Assembly (NCBI GenBank): GCA_963582935.1
Contig: CAUZSH010000004.1
Location: forward strand, 1 to 42,385
DNA length: 42,385 bases
Source: CAUZSH01 sp963582935
GTDB lineage: Bacteria > Pseudomonadota > Gammaproteobacteria > Francisellales > Francisellaceae
Direction: 5' to 3'
The notes under the pieces were generated by a model that did not search any database, had not been told where the DNA came from, and saw only the letters and a list, made by a program, of their open reading frames with translations. The position numbers were made by a program, and so were the translations under genes. This document shows, piece by piece, positions 15,285 through 24,061 of the stretch (its first letter is position 1; the number at the start of each line of letters is the position of its first letter).

Positions 15285-16487
15285 TTACTTGTTGTATTTT
15301 TTTGAATATAAAATGAGATAACTAATCATAGCGCATAAGGCTACGGATAAAAATATAAAGGCCAGAACATTTTCTGCTTTGAATGGTACTTGCGTTGATA
15401 TTGTTGAAATAAATGCGGCAATCATCATTTGAGAGCTGCCAAATAACGCACCCACAGCACCTAAACGCTTTTTAAATGAAATCAAGGCTGCAGCGCCACT
15501 TGTTGGAAAAACCATGCCTGCGCTAAAGTTAAAAATCACTACGGGTAGCATGACGCTTAAAAGCGTGATGCATTCGAGTAAACACATACAAACAAAAATA
15601 ATGCCCGCAAATAAACCAACGCAAACACCAATAAAAATTGCTCTAGAAATCCCATATCTGTCAATAATTCGAGGATTTAGCAACATCCCCACCACAATAA
15701 AGGCATCGCAAATCGCAAACGTCCAACTAAACTGAGCAACCGTTAGCCCCAGTGTTTCTTGAAATAAAAATGAACTTAATGCTAAATAACTCAAAATCCC
15801 GCCCATAAACATCGCACTAATGAGGACATTTAGAACAAATTGCTTATGATTTAAAATATGGGCAAAAGTTTTCATGGTTAGTTTTGCAGAAATTCGTTTT
15901 ACTGAAGTTAATAAGGTTTCTTCAAGCATGGTGAGTACAAGCGTAATACAGGCAATATTTATACAAACCAAGAATACAAAATTAGAGCGCCAGCCCCAGT
16001 GAATGGTTAAAAATCCACCGAACAAGGGCGCTATTACAGGTGCGAGCAATATTGCCGCACCCATATAGGATGAAACTTTTACGAATAATTTATCTTCTTT
16101 TATTTTATCTCTGACGATGACTCGCCCGAGTGTCATCGGTGCTGACAATCCAATTGCTTCAATCGCCCTTCCTAGTAGTAGCATCTCAATACTAATACTA
16201 AATAGCACGATAAAACTTCCCATCAACCCAATCGAGAGCCCTACAAGGACAATACGCCTGCGACCGTAAACTTCAGATAGCGGCCCAAAAATTAATTGAG
16301 AGAGTGAAAACATCAAGAAATACATGGGAATGCTAAATTCAAGCAACGTTTGCGTTGTATCTAAATCAACTTGAATTCCAGGCAAAGCAGGTAAAAATAT
16401 ATCTGAAACAAAAATTCCAAACATCGAGATAAAAATAACGAGGCAAATAACGGTTAGATCTTTTTTAGTTAAATCATCCTGATTCAT
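15285..16487 (-). CDS. Bcr/CflA-family MFS transporter
   Basis: A 400-residue inner-membrane carrier with about 12 helices. The MFS loop 2-3 signature appears as FGPLSEVYGRRR (about 66-77), and the first helix contains SDIFLPALPGIQ, typical of the Bcr/CflA drug-efflux branch. Start: ATG at 16485-16487 with AAGGGG six bases upstream, in preference to a GTG two codons earlier. It is co-directional with putA, 15 bases apart. That position suggests transport of an amino acid, a peptide or a toxic by-product of proline metabolism rather than drug efflux; this is inference. Confidence 0.85.
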   Translation of the reverse strand: MNQDDLTKKDLTVICLVIFISMFGIFVSDIFLPALPGIQVDLDTTQTLLEFSIPMYFLMFSLSQLIFGPLSEVYGRRRIVLVGLSIGLMGSFIVLFSISIEMLLLGRAIEAIGLSAPMTLGRVIVRDKIKEDKLFVKVSSYMGAAILLAPVIAPLFGGFLTIHWGWRSNFVFLVCINIACITLVLTMLEETLLTSVKRISAKLTMKTFAHILNHKQFVLNVLISAMFMGGILSYLALSSFLFQETLGLTVAQFSWTFAICDAFIVVGMLLNPRIIDRYGISRAIFIGVCVGLFAGIIFVCMCLLECITLLSVMLPVVIFNFSAGMVFPTSGAAALISFKKRLGAVGALFGSSQMMIAAFISTISTQVPFKAENVLAFIFLSVALCAMISYLILYSKKYNK

Positions 16488-16574
16488 AGACACCCCTTAT
16501 AAATAATCACGCATAAGCCAATCATGGTATGCTTAATTTTAAGGAAGTCTACAGAATATTTAATAAATAAAGGC

Positions 16575-16607
16575 AAGCAGCCGTCTAATGGTGATGGACG
16601 GTTGCTT
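16575..16607 (-). terminator. Hairpin downstream of hflC, candidate terminator
   Basis: AAGCAGCCGTC (16575-16585) and GACGGTTGCTT (16597-16607) form an 11-position stem with one imperfect pair and an 11-base loop, ten bases after the hflC stop. In the minus-strand RNA it is followed by a moderately U-rich stretch (GCCUUUAUUUAUU). It should end the long hfq-hflXKC transcript. Confidence 0.55.
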
Positions 16608-16616
16608 AGGTTATTT

Positions 16617-17513
16617 TTACTTTACGGTATTCGAAGAAATACTCGGATTGAAGTACTTGAAGAACTCACCTTGTGGTTTCAATATTAGCACATCATTTTT
16701 ACCCGTAAAGCTATCTTTGTAAGCGGTCATGCTACGCAAGAAAGCATAAAATTCTGGGTCTTTACTATAAGCATCTGTATAAGTCTTTGCAGCGATCGCA
16801 TCACCTTGTGCGCGTATTTGCTTTGCATTACTCGAAGCTTTAGCTAACAATACTGTTACATTTGCATCTGCACTAGCCCTGATTTTTTCAGCCTCTTGAT
16901 TACCATCAGCTCTGATTTTAGATGCCTCTTTTTCACGATCTGAACGCATTCTTTGATAAATAGAGTCTGTTACGGTGCCTGGTAAATCAATTTGTTTAAT
17001 ACGCACATCAATAATCTGAATCCCTAGTGACTCTGCCTGAGTGGTTACGTCCGCCATAATAGTGCGTTTAAAATTATCACGCTCATTATTAATCAACTCT
17101 TGGATTGTGCGTTTACCCACTTCAGCACGCATCGCGCCTTCCACATATTGTGTGATCAAATTACTCGCCCTATCCAAATTACCTGTGGTGCTCGTATAAA
17201 ACTTGGCAATATCTGTGATACGCCACTGGATAAATGCATCAATCAACACGTCTTTTTGCTCTTCTGTTACAATTCGAGAAGAATCAATCGTCGTGGTTCT
17301 TAAGCGCATATCAAAATCTTTCACCGTTTCCACAAAAGGTATTTTAAAATGCAAGCCCGGACCAAACATTTTTGGATTACCGTCTTGGGTTCGCTCGATT
17401 TTACCAAGCTTTAAAATAATGGCTGATGAAGTTTGATTAACCGTAAATATCGATGCTAAACCAATATATAAGGCAATGATAACAATAATAAATCCTACAA
17501 ATAACTTGTTCAT
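16617..17513 (-). CDS. hflC: FtsH modulator HflC
   Basis: A 298-residue SPFH/band 7 protein of the periplasmic HflKC cage that surrounds FtsH and limits access of membrane substrates. One N-terminal membrane helix (about 3-22) precedes the SPFH domain (VNQTSSAIILKLGKI, GLHFKIPFVE) and a long alanine-rich coiled coil (about 185-255, EKEASKIRADGNQEAEKIRA). Start: ATG at 17511-17513, overlapping the hflK TGA as ATGA and preceded by TTGGAGG, rather than an earlier in-frame ATG inside hflK. The overlap implies translational coupling and equal expression of the two subunits. Confidence 0.96.
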   Translation of the reverse strand: MNKLFVGFIIVIIALYIGLASIFTVNQTSSAIILKLGKIERTQDGNPKMFGPGLHFKIPFVETVKDFDMRLRTTTIDSSRIVTEEQKDVLIDAFIQWRITDIAKFYTSTTGNLDRASNLITQYVEGAMRAEVGKRTIQELINNERDNFKRTIMADVTTQAESLGIQIIDVRIKQIDLPGTVTDSIYQRMRSDREKEASKIRADGNQEAEKIRASADANVTVLLAKASSNAKQIRAQGDAIAAKTYTDAYSKDPEFYAFLRSMTAYKDSFTGKNDVLILKPQGEFFKYFNPSISSNTVK

Positions 17514-18667
17514 TGATTTGCCTCCAACCAACGCATATATTCTGCTCTTGTCATGCTGTTTTTACTTACCGGTTTAGTGCTACTGCTGCTTTTAGACTGA
17601 GAAGTATCACTTGAAATAGATTTACCAAGCGCCTTTGCTAAACCAGAAGGAGCGCTGTGGCTGTCTGGCCAATAGAATAAATTATTTGCGCCATCACCAT
17701 CAATAAGGAATACTTTACTGTCACGCAATACAGACTGCATCGTATCAAAATATAATTGCGATTTCACGATCGAAGGCTCTTCTTTATAGACTGGTAGCAA
17801 TGAATTAAATCTTGCAATGTTTGCAACAGACTGTAACTCAACCTGTTGTTTATAAGCTCCTGCCTCATCTAAAAGACGTTGTGCCCGTCCAGATGCCACT
17901 GGGACCACTCTGTTGGCATAACTTTCAGCAACGTTCTGCATTTTCTCACGGTCTTCTCGTGCCTTGATTACATCATCAAATGCACTTTTAACCGCATCTG
18001 GTGCCTGCGCTGGTTGCATCACAACTTCATTAATTGCAATACCAGATTTATAGGACTTCAATAGTGTTTCTAACTCTTGGCGTACTTCCTCTGTAATCTG
18101 AGCTCGACCTGTAGTTAAAATTTTGTCTAGCTGGTTCTGACCAATGGATTGTCGAACTGAGCTATCTAAAGATTGGGTGAGTGTGTTTACAGGGTTTATC
18201 ACATTAAATAAATAATCTTCAACATTTCCGATATGGTACTGAGCCGTAAAGGCGACATGCACAATATTTTCTCTTGAAGTCAACATCTCTTTATTCAACT
18301 TAATCGTATTGACCTCATCCACATTGACTTTAATGACACTTTCAATGAAACGAGGGTACCAATGCATACCAGGATTAACGGTTTTCACATATTTTCCAAA
18401 TCGAAGCACCGCTGCTTGTTCTGCTGGCTGAACGATAAAAATACCCGACAAACCCCAAATAATTCCTGCAATAACGACGACAATGGGAATTAGAAATTTC
18501 AACCCCGAAAGGTCACTGTTCCCATTTCCAGAGCCTGAACCACCAGAAGATTTCTTTTTCTTACCACCAAAAAAATTTTTAATCATGTCCTCCAAATCAG
18601 GGGGACCTTGTTTATCGGGCTTCTTGCCCCAAGGGTTGTGATCTTCTGACTTCTGTATTAGCTTCAT
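17510..18667 (-). CDS. hflK: FtsH modulator HflK
   Basis: A 385-residue SPFH/band 7 protein, partner of HflC. The cytoplasmic N-terminus is Gly/Pro/Lys-rich (HNPWGKKPDKQGPPDLEDM, then a KKKKSSGGSGSGNGN linker). One membrane helix follows (about 58-78, LIPIVVVIAGIIWGLSGIFI), then the SPFH domain (FGKYVKTVNPGMHWYPRF) and a coiled coil, and a Ser-rich tail after residue 340. Start: ATG at 18665-18667 with AAAGGATG upstream; the longer open frame would run into hflX. The gene follows hflX by 52 bases and overlaps hflC. Confidence 0.96.
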   Translation of the reverse strand: MKLIQKSEDHNPWGKKPDKQGPPDLEDMIKNFFGGKKKKSSGGSGSGNGNSDLSGLKFLIPIVVVIAGIIWGLSGIFIVQPAEQAAVLRFGKYVKTVNPGMHWYPRFIESVIKVNVDEVNTIKLNKEMLTSRENIVHVAFTAQYHIGNVEDYLFNVINPVNTLTQSLDSSVRQSIGQNQLDKILTTGRAQITEEVRQELETLLKSYKSGIAINEVVMQPAQAPDAVKSAFDDVIKAREDREKMQNVAESYANRVVPVASGRAQRLLDEAGAYKQQVELQSVANIARFNSLLPVYKEEPSIVKSQLYFDTMQSVLRDSKVFLIDGDGANNLFYWPDSHSAPSGLAKALGKSISSDTSQSKSSSSTKPVSKNSMTRAEYMRWLEANQ

Positions 18668-18719
18668 AGATGCGTCATCCTTTTGTTTAATTTTTAAATT
18701 AATCCAGCATTTGCAATAT

Positions 18720-20030
18720 TTATGTATATTGTCTTCGAAAAACGGCATTAAGATCAAGGGCGTTATCATGACATATTCGCTCTAAATCACTTTGGGCAAT
18801 ATTTATGCCCAAAATAAAATCGCCATTGTCTGCAATTTCTTCACCATTCACGACTTCAAGACGATATAGTTCGGAGCGAATTTTACCATACTTTACTTCA
18901 AGCCTTATAGTGCCGTTAACCCATATTCGGTGAAAAAATTGTGCTATTGCTTCTTTTAATAAATCTAGGCCCTCATTGGCAATTACAGACAAATGCACAC
19001 TTTCAGGTGTTCTTTGATCGTCTGAATATGTCAGTCTTGCGAGCGCGCCATTGATAAGGTCAATTTTATTAAAAACATTAATGGTTGCTTTGTTACCAGC
19101 ACCAATCTGATCCAAAACAATGTCAACTTGCTTCATATAATCCTGATGATCTGGATCGGCACAATCGATAACATGCAATAATAAATCGGCTTCAATTGCT
19201 TCCTCGAGTGTTGAGCAAAAAGCATTGACCAATGCATGAGGAAGATTGCGTATAAAGCCCACTGTATCTGATAAAATAACCTCACCCAGTTTAGGCACAT
19301 CAAGTCTTCTAAGGGTTGGATCAAGTGTTGCAAATAACTGATCTTTTACAAGCACATTGGCGCCCGTCAGTTTATTAAATAAAGTCGACTTTCCTGCGTT
19401 TGTATAGCCAACGATTGCCACACTGGGAATATTTGAGCGTTTGCGAGAATTACGCCCTAAAGAACGTTGTTTGCGAACTTTTTCTAATCGAGACTCTACC
19501 AATGTGATGCGATCTCTCACCATACGACGATCAAGTTCCAGCTGAGTTTCACCTGGACCACCACGAACACCAATACCACCTTTTTGTCTTTCCAAATGCG
19601 TCCAGCCGCGCACAAGGCGTGTTGAGGCATAATTTAACCGTGCAAGCTCTACTTGCAACGTCCCTTCGTGTGTTTGGGCTCGCTGTGAAAAGATCTCAAG
19701 TATTAAACGCGTACGAGCGATAATTTTGCAACCTAATATCTCTTCAATATTACGCTCTTGAGACGGGGAAATAGCATGATTAAAAATCACCAAATCGATT
19801 TCATTTGCCTCGATAATCTGCTTAATTTCTTCAAGCTTACCAAAACCAACAAAATACTTAGGGTCTGGATATTTTCGAGGGACCTCAATATAAGAAATAC
19901 ATGTAAGGTCAGCGGCTGACACAAGAGATTTCAGCTCATCGAGACTTGCGTTTAGAGATTCTTTACGAGAAAAGTGAACACTGACGAGAAGTGAGCGTTC
20001 ACCTGCTTTATAGGATTCAAAGATTTCCAA
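18720..20030 (-). CDS. hflX: Ribosome-associated GTPase HflX
   Basis: A 436-residue GTPase that splits or rescues stalled 70S ribosomes, notably in heat stress. The N-terminal HflX domain contains FGKLEEIK and FNHAISPSQERN. The Gly-rich linker reads RQKGGIGVRGGPGETQLELD. The G domain has G1 GYTNAGKST, G3 DTVGF and G4 NKID. Start is TTG at 20028-20030, because a perfect AAGGAGGA ribosome site (20037-20044) sits seven bases upstream and no ATG is near. It begins 43 bases after hfq ends, as in the E. coli miaA-hfq-hflX-hflK-hflC order. Confidence 0.96.
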   Translation of the reverse strand: MEIFESYKAGERSLLVSVHFSRKESLNASLDELKSLVSAADLTCISYIEVPRKYPDPKYFVGFGKLEEIKQIIEANEIDLVIFNHAISPSQERNIEEILGCKIIARTRLILEIFSQRAQTHEGTLQVELARLNYASTRLVRGWTHLERQKGGIGVRGGPGETQLELDRRMVRDRITLVESRLEKVRKQRSLGRNSRKRSNIPSVAIVGYTNAGKSTLFNKLTGANVLVKDQLFATLDPTLRRLDVPKLGEVILSDTVGFIRNLPHALVNAFCSTLEEAIEADLLLHVIDCADPDHQDYMKQVDIVLDQIGAGNKATINVFNKIDLINGALARLTYSDDQRTPESVHLSVIANEGLDLLKEAIAQFFHRIWVNGTIRLEVKYGKIRSELYRLEVVNGEEIADNGDFILGINIAQSDLERICHDNALDLNAVFRRQYT

Positions 20031-20073
20031 GGAGAATCCTCCTTATAACTAAGTTTGTATTCAAATTAAAAGT

Positions 20074-20412
20074 CTAATTTCCTTCAGAAGGAAAAATTGA
20101 TTCTTCAATCATATTTTCAGTTTCAGGTTTTAACTCTTCTGTTGAAGTGCTTTGGGAGTCTTGGTTTTTAAAATACAGGCTTACTCTTCTGGAAGGTACA
20201 ATTGTTGAGATTGCATGCTTATAAACCATTTGGTTTATCCCATTATTGTTCAAGACAATTGAAAATTGATCAAAAGCTTCGATCATTCCTTGTAATTTAA
20301 TACCGTTGACTAGATATACAGAAACACTAATTGGTTTCTTCTCACCGCCCCTATTATTGCCAGTACGTAAAGCATTTAGGAATGGGTCTTGTAGTGATGA
20401 CATTCTAGACAT
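20074..20412 (-). CDS. hfq: RNA chaperone Hfq with an inserted loop
   Basis: A 112-residue Sm-like protein, a hexamer that pairs small RNAs with mRNAs. Sm1 is seen as VYLVNGIKLQGMIEAFDQF and Sm2 as MVYKHAISTIVPSR, and the proximal-face motif LQDPFLNALR is intact. Between helix 1 and strand 1 it has TGNNRGGEKKPIS where E. coli has RERVPVS: about eight extra residues that replace the arginine patch of the lateral rim (Arg17, Arg19). The C-terminal tail (83-112) is acidic, as in E. coli. A ribosome site AGAAGGA lies about ten bases before the ATG. Confidence 0.97.
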   Translation of the reverse strand: MSRMSSLQDPFLNALRTGNNRGGEKKPISVSVYLVNGIKLQGMIEAFDQFSIVLNNNGINQMVYKHAISTIVPSRRVSLYFKNQDSQSTSTEELKPETENMIEESIFPSEGN

Positions 20413-20462
20413 TATGATTGTATCCTTCTATTGTTTTTATTTTTATTGAACCGGGTCCATAA

Positions 20463-20487
20463 GTGCGTCTTTATATAATAAACGCAC
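20463..20487. promoter_or_regulatory. Inverted repeat upstream of hfq
   Basis: GTGCGT (20463-20468) and ACGCAC (20482-20487) are perfect inverted repeats with a 13-base AT-rich spacer that holds a TATATAAT-like element. The site is in the 110-bp gap between miaA and hfq. It may be an operator over an hfq promoter; there is no U-tract to make it a terminator. Confidence 0.4.
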
Positions 20488-20522
20488 AAAGAATCTTATC
20501 AGCATAACTAACATAAACCAAC

Positions 20523-21470
20523 TCATTTTTCATAAGCATTTAGGTCTTTAGAGGAAATATAAACCATAAACTTTTGATTCATGCAAGCATCTAAAGGATC
20601 AAAATATTTAATTTTACCCTTCCAATTTCTCAACCAAGTTAACTGCCTCTTCGCAAGCTGTCTTGTTGCAGCTAGAGATTTTTGTCTAAAGTCATCATAA
20701 TCGTATTCACCACGGAGATAGCCCCATGCTTGGCGATAGCCTACACAACGAATTGAAGGAAGAGACTCATCTAAATCCCCACGATCCATTAGCCCCCGAA
20801 CCTCATCTAAAAATCCAGATTTAATCATTATATCAAAACGCTGCTCAATCCTATGATGTAACCACGATCGATCAGAAGGGAATAATGCCAATATTTCTGT
20901 ATCTTTGCCTGTGCTTTTTTGGGCATCCAGGGATTCACTAACAGGCTTGCCGGTAAGCTTAATAACCTCTAATGCCCGCTGAATCCTTTGAGTGTCATTT
21001 TTATCAATTTTAGTTGCCGTTATCGGGTCTAAAGATAGGAGTTTAGCATGTAGCGCTGCCCAGCCAATTTCAGTGGCTTCAATTTCAATCGCCATACGGA
21101 TGGCATTATCACGGTCTGGTAGCTCAGCAAGTCCCTCAATCAATGCCTTGAAGTAAAGCATGGTTCCCCCCACCATAATGGGGAGCTTATGTTTTTGTCT
21201 TATATGGCTGATTGATAACTTCGATTCAGACAAAAACCTTGCCACAGAATAATGCTCCGAAGGATCTACAATATCAATTAGATGGTGTGGCATTTGTTTT
21301 CGTTCAATAGGGGTTGGCTTGGCAGTACCAATATCCATTGAGCGGAAAACTAAAGCAGAATCAACACTAATAAGCTCAGAATGATAACGATCAGCAAGTT
21401 CAAATGAAAGTGCCGTTTTACCTGAGGCAGTCGGTCCTGCCAAGCAAAGCAAAGGACCTTTATTCTCCAC
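20523..21470 (-). CDS. miaA: tRNA dimethylallyltransferase MiaA
   Basis: A 315-residue enzyme that adds an isopentenyl group to A37 of tRNAs reading UNN codons. The P-loop is LAGPTASGKTAL near the N-terminus, with DSALVFRSMDIGTAKPT (substrate site), HHLIDIVDP, VGGTMLYFKALIEGLAELP and RCVGYRQAWGYL further on. Length is normal for the family. The start is GTG at 21468-21470, and the gene overlaps the end of ppiD by 11 bases, so translation is probably coupled. It precedes hfq, as in enterobacteria. Confidence 0.97.
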   Translation of the reverse strand: MENKGPLLCLAGPTASGKTALSFELADRYHSELISVDSALVFRSMDIGTAKPTPIERKQMPHHLIDIVDPSEHYSVARFLSESKLSISHIRQKHKLPIMVGGTMLYFKALIEGLAELPDRDNAIRMAIEIEATEIGWAALHAKLLSLDPITATKIDKNDTQRIQRALEVIKLTGKPVSESLDAQKSTGKDTEILALFPSDRSWLHHRIEQRFDIMIKSGFLDEVRGLMDRGDLDESLPSIRCVGYRQAWGYLRGEYDYDDFRQKSLAATRQLAKRQLTWLRNWKGKIKYFDPLDACMNQKFMVYISSKDLNAYEK

Positions 21471-23349
21471 TGCGCTCTACAGAGATCGTTTTATTTAAAT
21501 AGGCCAAATAAGCCTTATATGTTTCTGCTGATTGGACTTGTTGTAACATGCGAGCATAGGCTTGAGATGATCCATTATCTGTGTTTTTAGGCATCTCGAC
21601 GGCAGTGATTTGATAAATAAGAATACCATTGTCACCATCTTTAATTGAAACATAGTTTGGGTGTTCTTCTGATGACACTGCATTTGAAAAAATAGACTTA
21701 ACAACATCTAAATTAAAACGAGTGCTGTTACGCTCAAGCGCCGTTGCTGTTTGCCATTTTATTTTCTCATTATATTGCGTCTTATCTGCCCCCTTATTGA
21801 GTGCCTGAACTAAGGTTTTTGCTTTTGTTTCTGCCAAAAGTAATTCATCTTGCAGAGTCACTTTATCTAGCACATCCGCTTTAACCTCCTCATAAGGCTT
21901 ACTCGCTTCAGGATAATATTTATTCAAACGAACAACCGCAACTTCGGTAGGTGAAATATTGATAATATCACTATTATTTTTATCCTTGAGAACGTTGTTG
22001 CTAAAGGCTGCTTCGATAACTTTTTTATTACTCGTAATACCTTCTTTTGTGCCTTTATAACCAAATGGTTTTGTTGTTTCAACTTTCAAATTCAATCGTT
22101 TTGCAACAAAATCTAATGATGTTGGGTTTTCAAATGCGAGGTTAGCAAGCTGATTGCCTACAGAAGAATAACCAATCTCTGCCTTTTGCTTCTTTAGATT
22201 TCCTGTGATCTTTTGCGCAGCTTTATCAAAAGCTTCTGCTTGCTCGGGTTGTATTTCCGTTAACTTAATAATCTGAATACCGAACTCAGTCTGGATTGGC
22301 GCTGAAACATCCCCTTCCTTTTTCAATGCAAATAGTGCGCTTTCAAATTTATTTGGCTTATCGGGTAATGTAAGCCACCCCATATCCCCACCTTTTTTGG
22401 TAGAAAGCACATCTTGAGAATATTTTTTAGCTAGTGTGCTGAAGGATTCTCCTGATTTTAATTCTGATTCAATGCGTTTTGCTTTTTCCTCAACAACTTC
22501 TTTTTGAACCAATGTCGCATCTGTTGGTAGCGACAGTAAAATATGTGATGCTTTCCTTTGCTCTGGTTGTTGGTAGGCATGTTTATTTGCATTGTAATAT
22601 TGTTGTACTTCAATTTCAGGTATTTTAATTTCTTTTGCCAAGCTGTCTAGGGAAAGCTGAATATATTGAATACTGACTTCTGCAGGCCTATTATAACTTT
22701 CTTTATGTTCATTGTAATACGATTTTAGTGCCTCATCTGTTGGTTTCACCTTGTCTTTAAAGTCATCGCTTTTAATTAGAGTGTAGCTGATATTTCTCTT
22801 TTGTAGCAATAAGTCAGTGAAAGAGGAGACCTCAGAAGGCAAGGTGAAATCTGTACCCGCAATGCCTGAAGTGACTTGTGAAATCACAAGCTGATCTGAT
22901 AGATAATCTCTCAACATGGCAGTATCCATTCCAGAATTGCGGGTAAATTGCTCGTACAGAGGCATTGAGAATTGCCCATTTTCCATAAATTGCGGTACTT
23001 GGTAAATAAATTGATTCACCTGGTTTGTGCTCACCAATGCGCCAATATTATCTGCGCCTGCAACTTGAAGCGATTGATCAATCAAACCCTGTAAAGCTTC
23101 TTTTCGCCACTTTGGATTATTGAGATCGGTAACACCTTGGCTTAATAAAGTTTGACGCATTCTGTTTAGTTGGTTTAAGACCTGATTTTCAGTAATGGTT
23201 TGATCTCCAATTTTGGCAACGACTTGTGATTGCGGAGAACCTCCCTCAAAATAACTGCCAACACCAAACAACACAAACACTAAGCAGATTACAGCAATAA
23301 TTACGCCCGTTATCCAACCTGACATTTTTTCACGCATAGACTGAAGCAT
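21460..23349 (-). CDS. ppiD: Periplasmic folding chaperone / parvulin PpiD
   Basis: A 629-residue inner-membrane-anchored SurA-like chaperone that receives proteins leaving the Sec translocon. The single N-terminal anchor is about residues 12-32 (WITGVIIAVICLVFVLFGVG). Next come the SurA_N-like helical region and one parvulin domain (about 262-365: RKASHILLSLP, AKKYSQD, KKGGDMGWL, TEFGIQIIKLTE), then a second, degenerate domain. Length matches E. coli PpiD (623). It lies downstream of hupB and two tRNA genes, as in related genomes, and overlaps miaA. Confidence 0.95.
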   Translation of the reverse strand: MLQSMREKMSGWITGVIIAVICLVFVLFGVGSYFEGGSPQSQVVAKIGDQTITENQVLNQLNRMRQTLLSQGVTDLNNPKWRKEALQGLIDQSLQVAGADNIGALVSTNQVNQFIYQVPQFMENGQFSMPLYEQFTRNSGMDTAMLRDYLSDQLVISQVTSGIAGTDFTLPSEVSSFTDLLLQKRNISYTLIKSDDFKDKVKPTDEALKSYYNEHKESYNRPAEVSIQYIQLSLDSLAKEIKIPEIEVQQYYNANKHAYQQPEQRKASHILLSLPTDATLVQKEVVEEKAKRIESELKSGESFSTLAKKYSQDVLSTKKGGDMGWLTLPDKPNKFESALFALKKEGDVSAPIQTEFGIQIIKLTEIQPEQAEAFDKAAQKITGNLKKQKAEIGYSSVGNQLANLAFENPTSLDFVAKRLNLKVETTKPFGYKGTKEGITSNKKVIEAAFSNNVLKDKNNSDIINISPTEVAVVRLNKYYPEASKPYEEVKADVLDKVTLQDELLLAETKAKTLVQALNKGADKTQYNEKIKWQTATALERNSTRFNLDVVKSIFSNAVSSEEHPNYVSIKDGDNGILIYQITAVEMPKNTDNGSSQAYARMLQQVQSAETYKAYLAYLNKTISVERSGE

Positions 23350-23451
23350 CTATTTACCAACCCTATTGAAATTAAAATTTAGGAGGGATTATACACCATT
23401 AAGGTAGAGAGTTCGAAGCTATCTCATAGGAATAAAACAAGAAAAAAATAG

Positions 23452-23528
23452 TGGCGGACCGGACGGGACTCGAACCCGCGACCTCCTGCGTGACAGGCAA
23501 GCATTCTAACCAGCTGAACTACCGGTCC
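23452..23528 (-). tRNA. tRNA-Asp (anticodon GTC), CCA encoded
   Basis: The minus strand starts GGACCGGTAGTTCAGC and ends in CCGGTCC, discriminator G and an encoded CCA. The anticodon loop is CTGTCAC, giving GTC. The D arm and the T arm (GGGTTCGAGTCCC) are normal, and the sequence is close to E. coli tRNA-Asp. The anticodon stem has one T-G pair (CTTGC with GCAGG). Confidence 0.97.
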
Positions 23529-23563
23529 ATAAGAACTATAAACACAAAAATATCTTTGATAAA

Positions 23564-23639
23564 TGGTGGGTGTTGAGGGGCTCGAACCCCCGACCCTCGC
23601 CTTGTAAGGGCGATGCTCTCCCAGCTGAGCTAAACACCC
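23564..23639 (-). tRNA. tRNA-Val (anticodon TAC), CCA encoded
   Basis: The minus strand starts GGGTGTTTAGCTCAGC and ends AACACCC, discriminator A, CCA. The anticodon loop CTTACAA gives TAC, and the T arm reads GGGGTTCGAGCCCC. It lies 35 bases before tRNA-Asp and 12 bases after hupB, so it is probably processed from a shared transcript. Confidence 0.97.
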
Positions 23640-23651
23640 ATTTATCGCCAG

Positions 23652-23924
23652 CTAGTTTACAGAATCTTTCAATAACTTACCAGCTTTAAATACAGGTGAT
23701 TTAGAAGCGCTGATTTGCATTGGCTCACCCGTTTTTGGGTTACGACCTAACCTTGCTGCTCTTTCACGCACTAAAAATGAACCAAAGCCAACTAGGCTCA
23801 CTTGTTCGCCAGCCTTTAAAGCAGATTCGATAGACTTCAATGTCGCATCTAAAACTCTGTGTGCCATTTCTTTTGTTATATCAGCTTCTTTTGCAATTGC
23901 GCTTACCAATTCACTCTTATTCAC
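23652..23924 (-). CDS. hupB: DNA-binding protein HU-beta
   Basis: A 90-residue histone-like protein that bends and compacts DNA. It shows the N-terminal helices (NKSELVSAIAKEADITKEMA), GFGSFLVRERAARLGRNPKT, and the DNA-minor-groove arm tip RNPKTGEP followed by KSPVFKAGKLLKDSV. The start is GTG at 23922-23924, with GAGGAT six bases upstream; the longer frame would add 29 residues foreign to the family. A near-consensus promoter lies upstream, so it need not depend on lon transcription. Its place after lon matches E. coli. Confidence 0.96.
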   Translation of the reverse strand: MNKSELVSAIAKEADITKEMAHRVLDATLKSIESALKAGEQVSLVGFGSFLVRERAARLGRNPKTGEPMQISASKSPVFKAGKLLKDSVN

Positions 23925-23982
23925 AGGATGATCCTCATTTAGTTTCGTTAAAACAATTTTTAGATAAAATCTAACAAAGCCA

Positions 23983-24011
23983 GTTATAACAAGGGTTATC
24001 GAGATCGTCAA
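23983..24011 (-). promoter_or_regulatory. Sigma70-type promoter of hupB
   Basis: On the minus strand TTGACG (24006-24011) and TATAAC (23983-23988) are 17 bases apart, about 60 bases before the GTG start. They lie in the lon-hupB gap. Confidence 0.7.
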
Positions 24012-24061
24012 CGTAGGTAATTAAATTTTTAGGTATTTTATATAAAAAAAGCAATCTTAGG

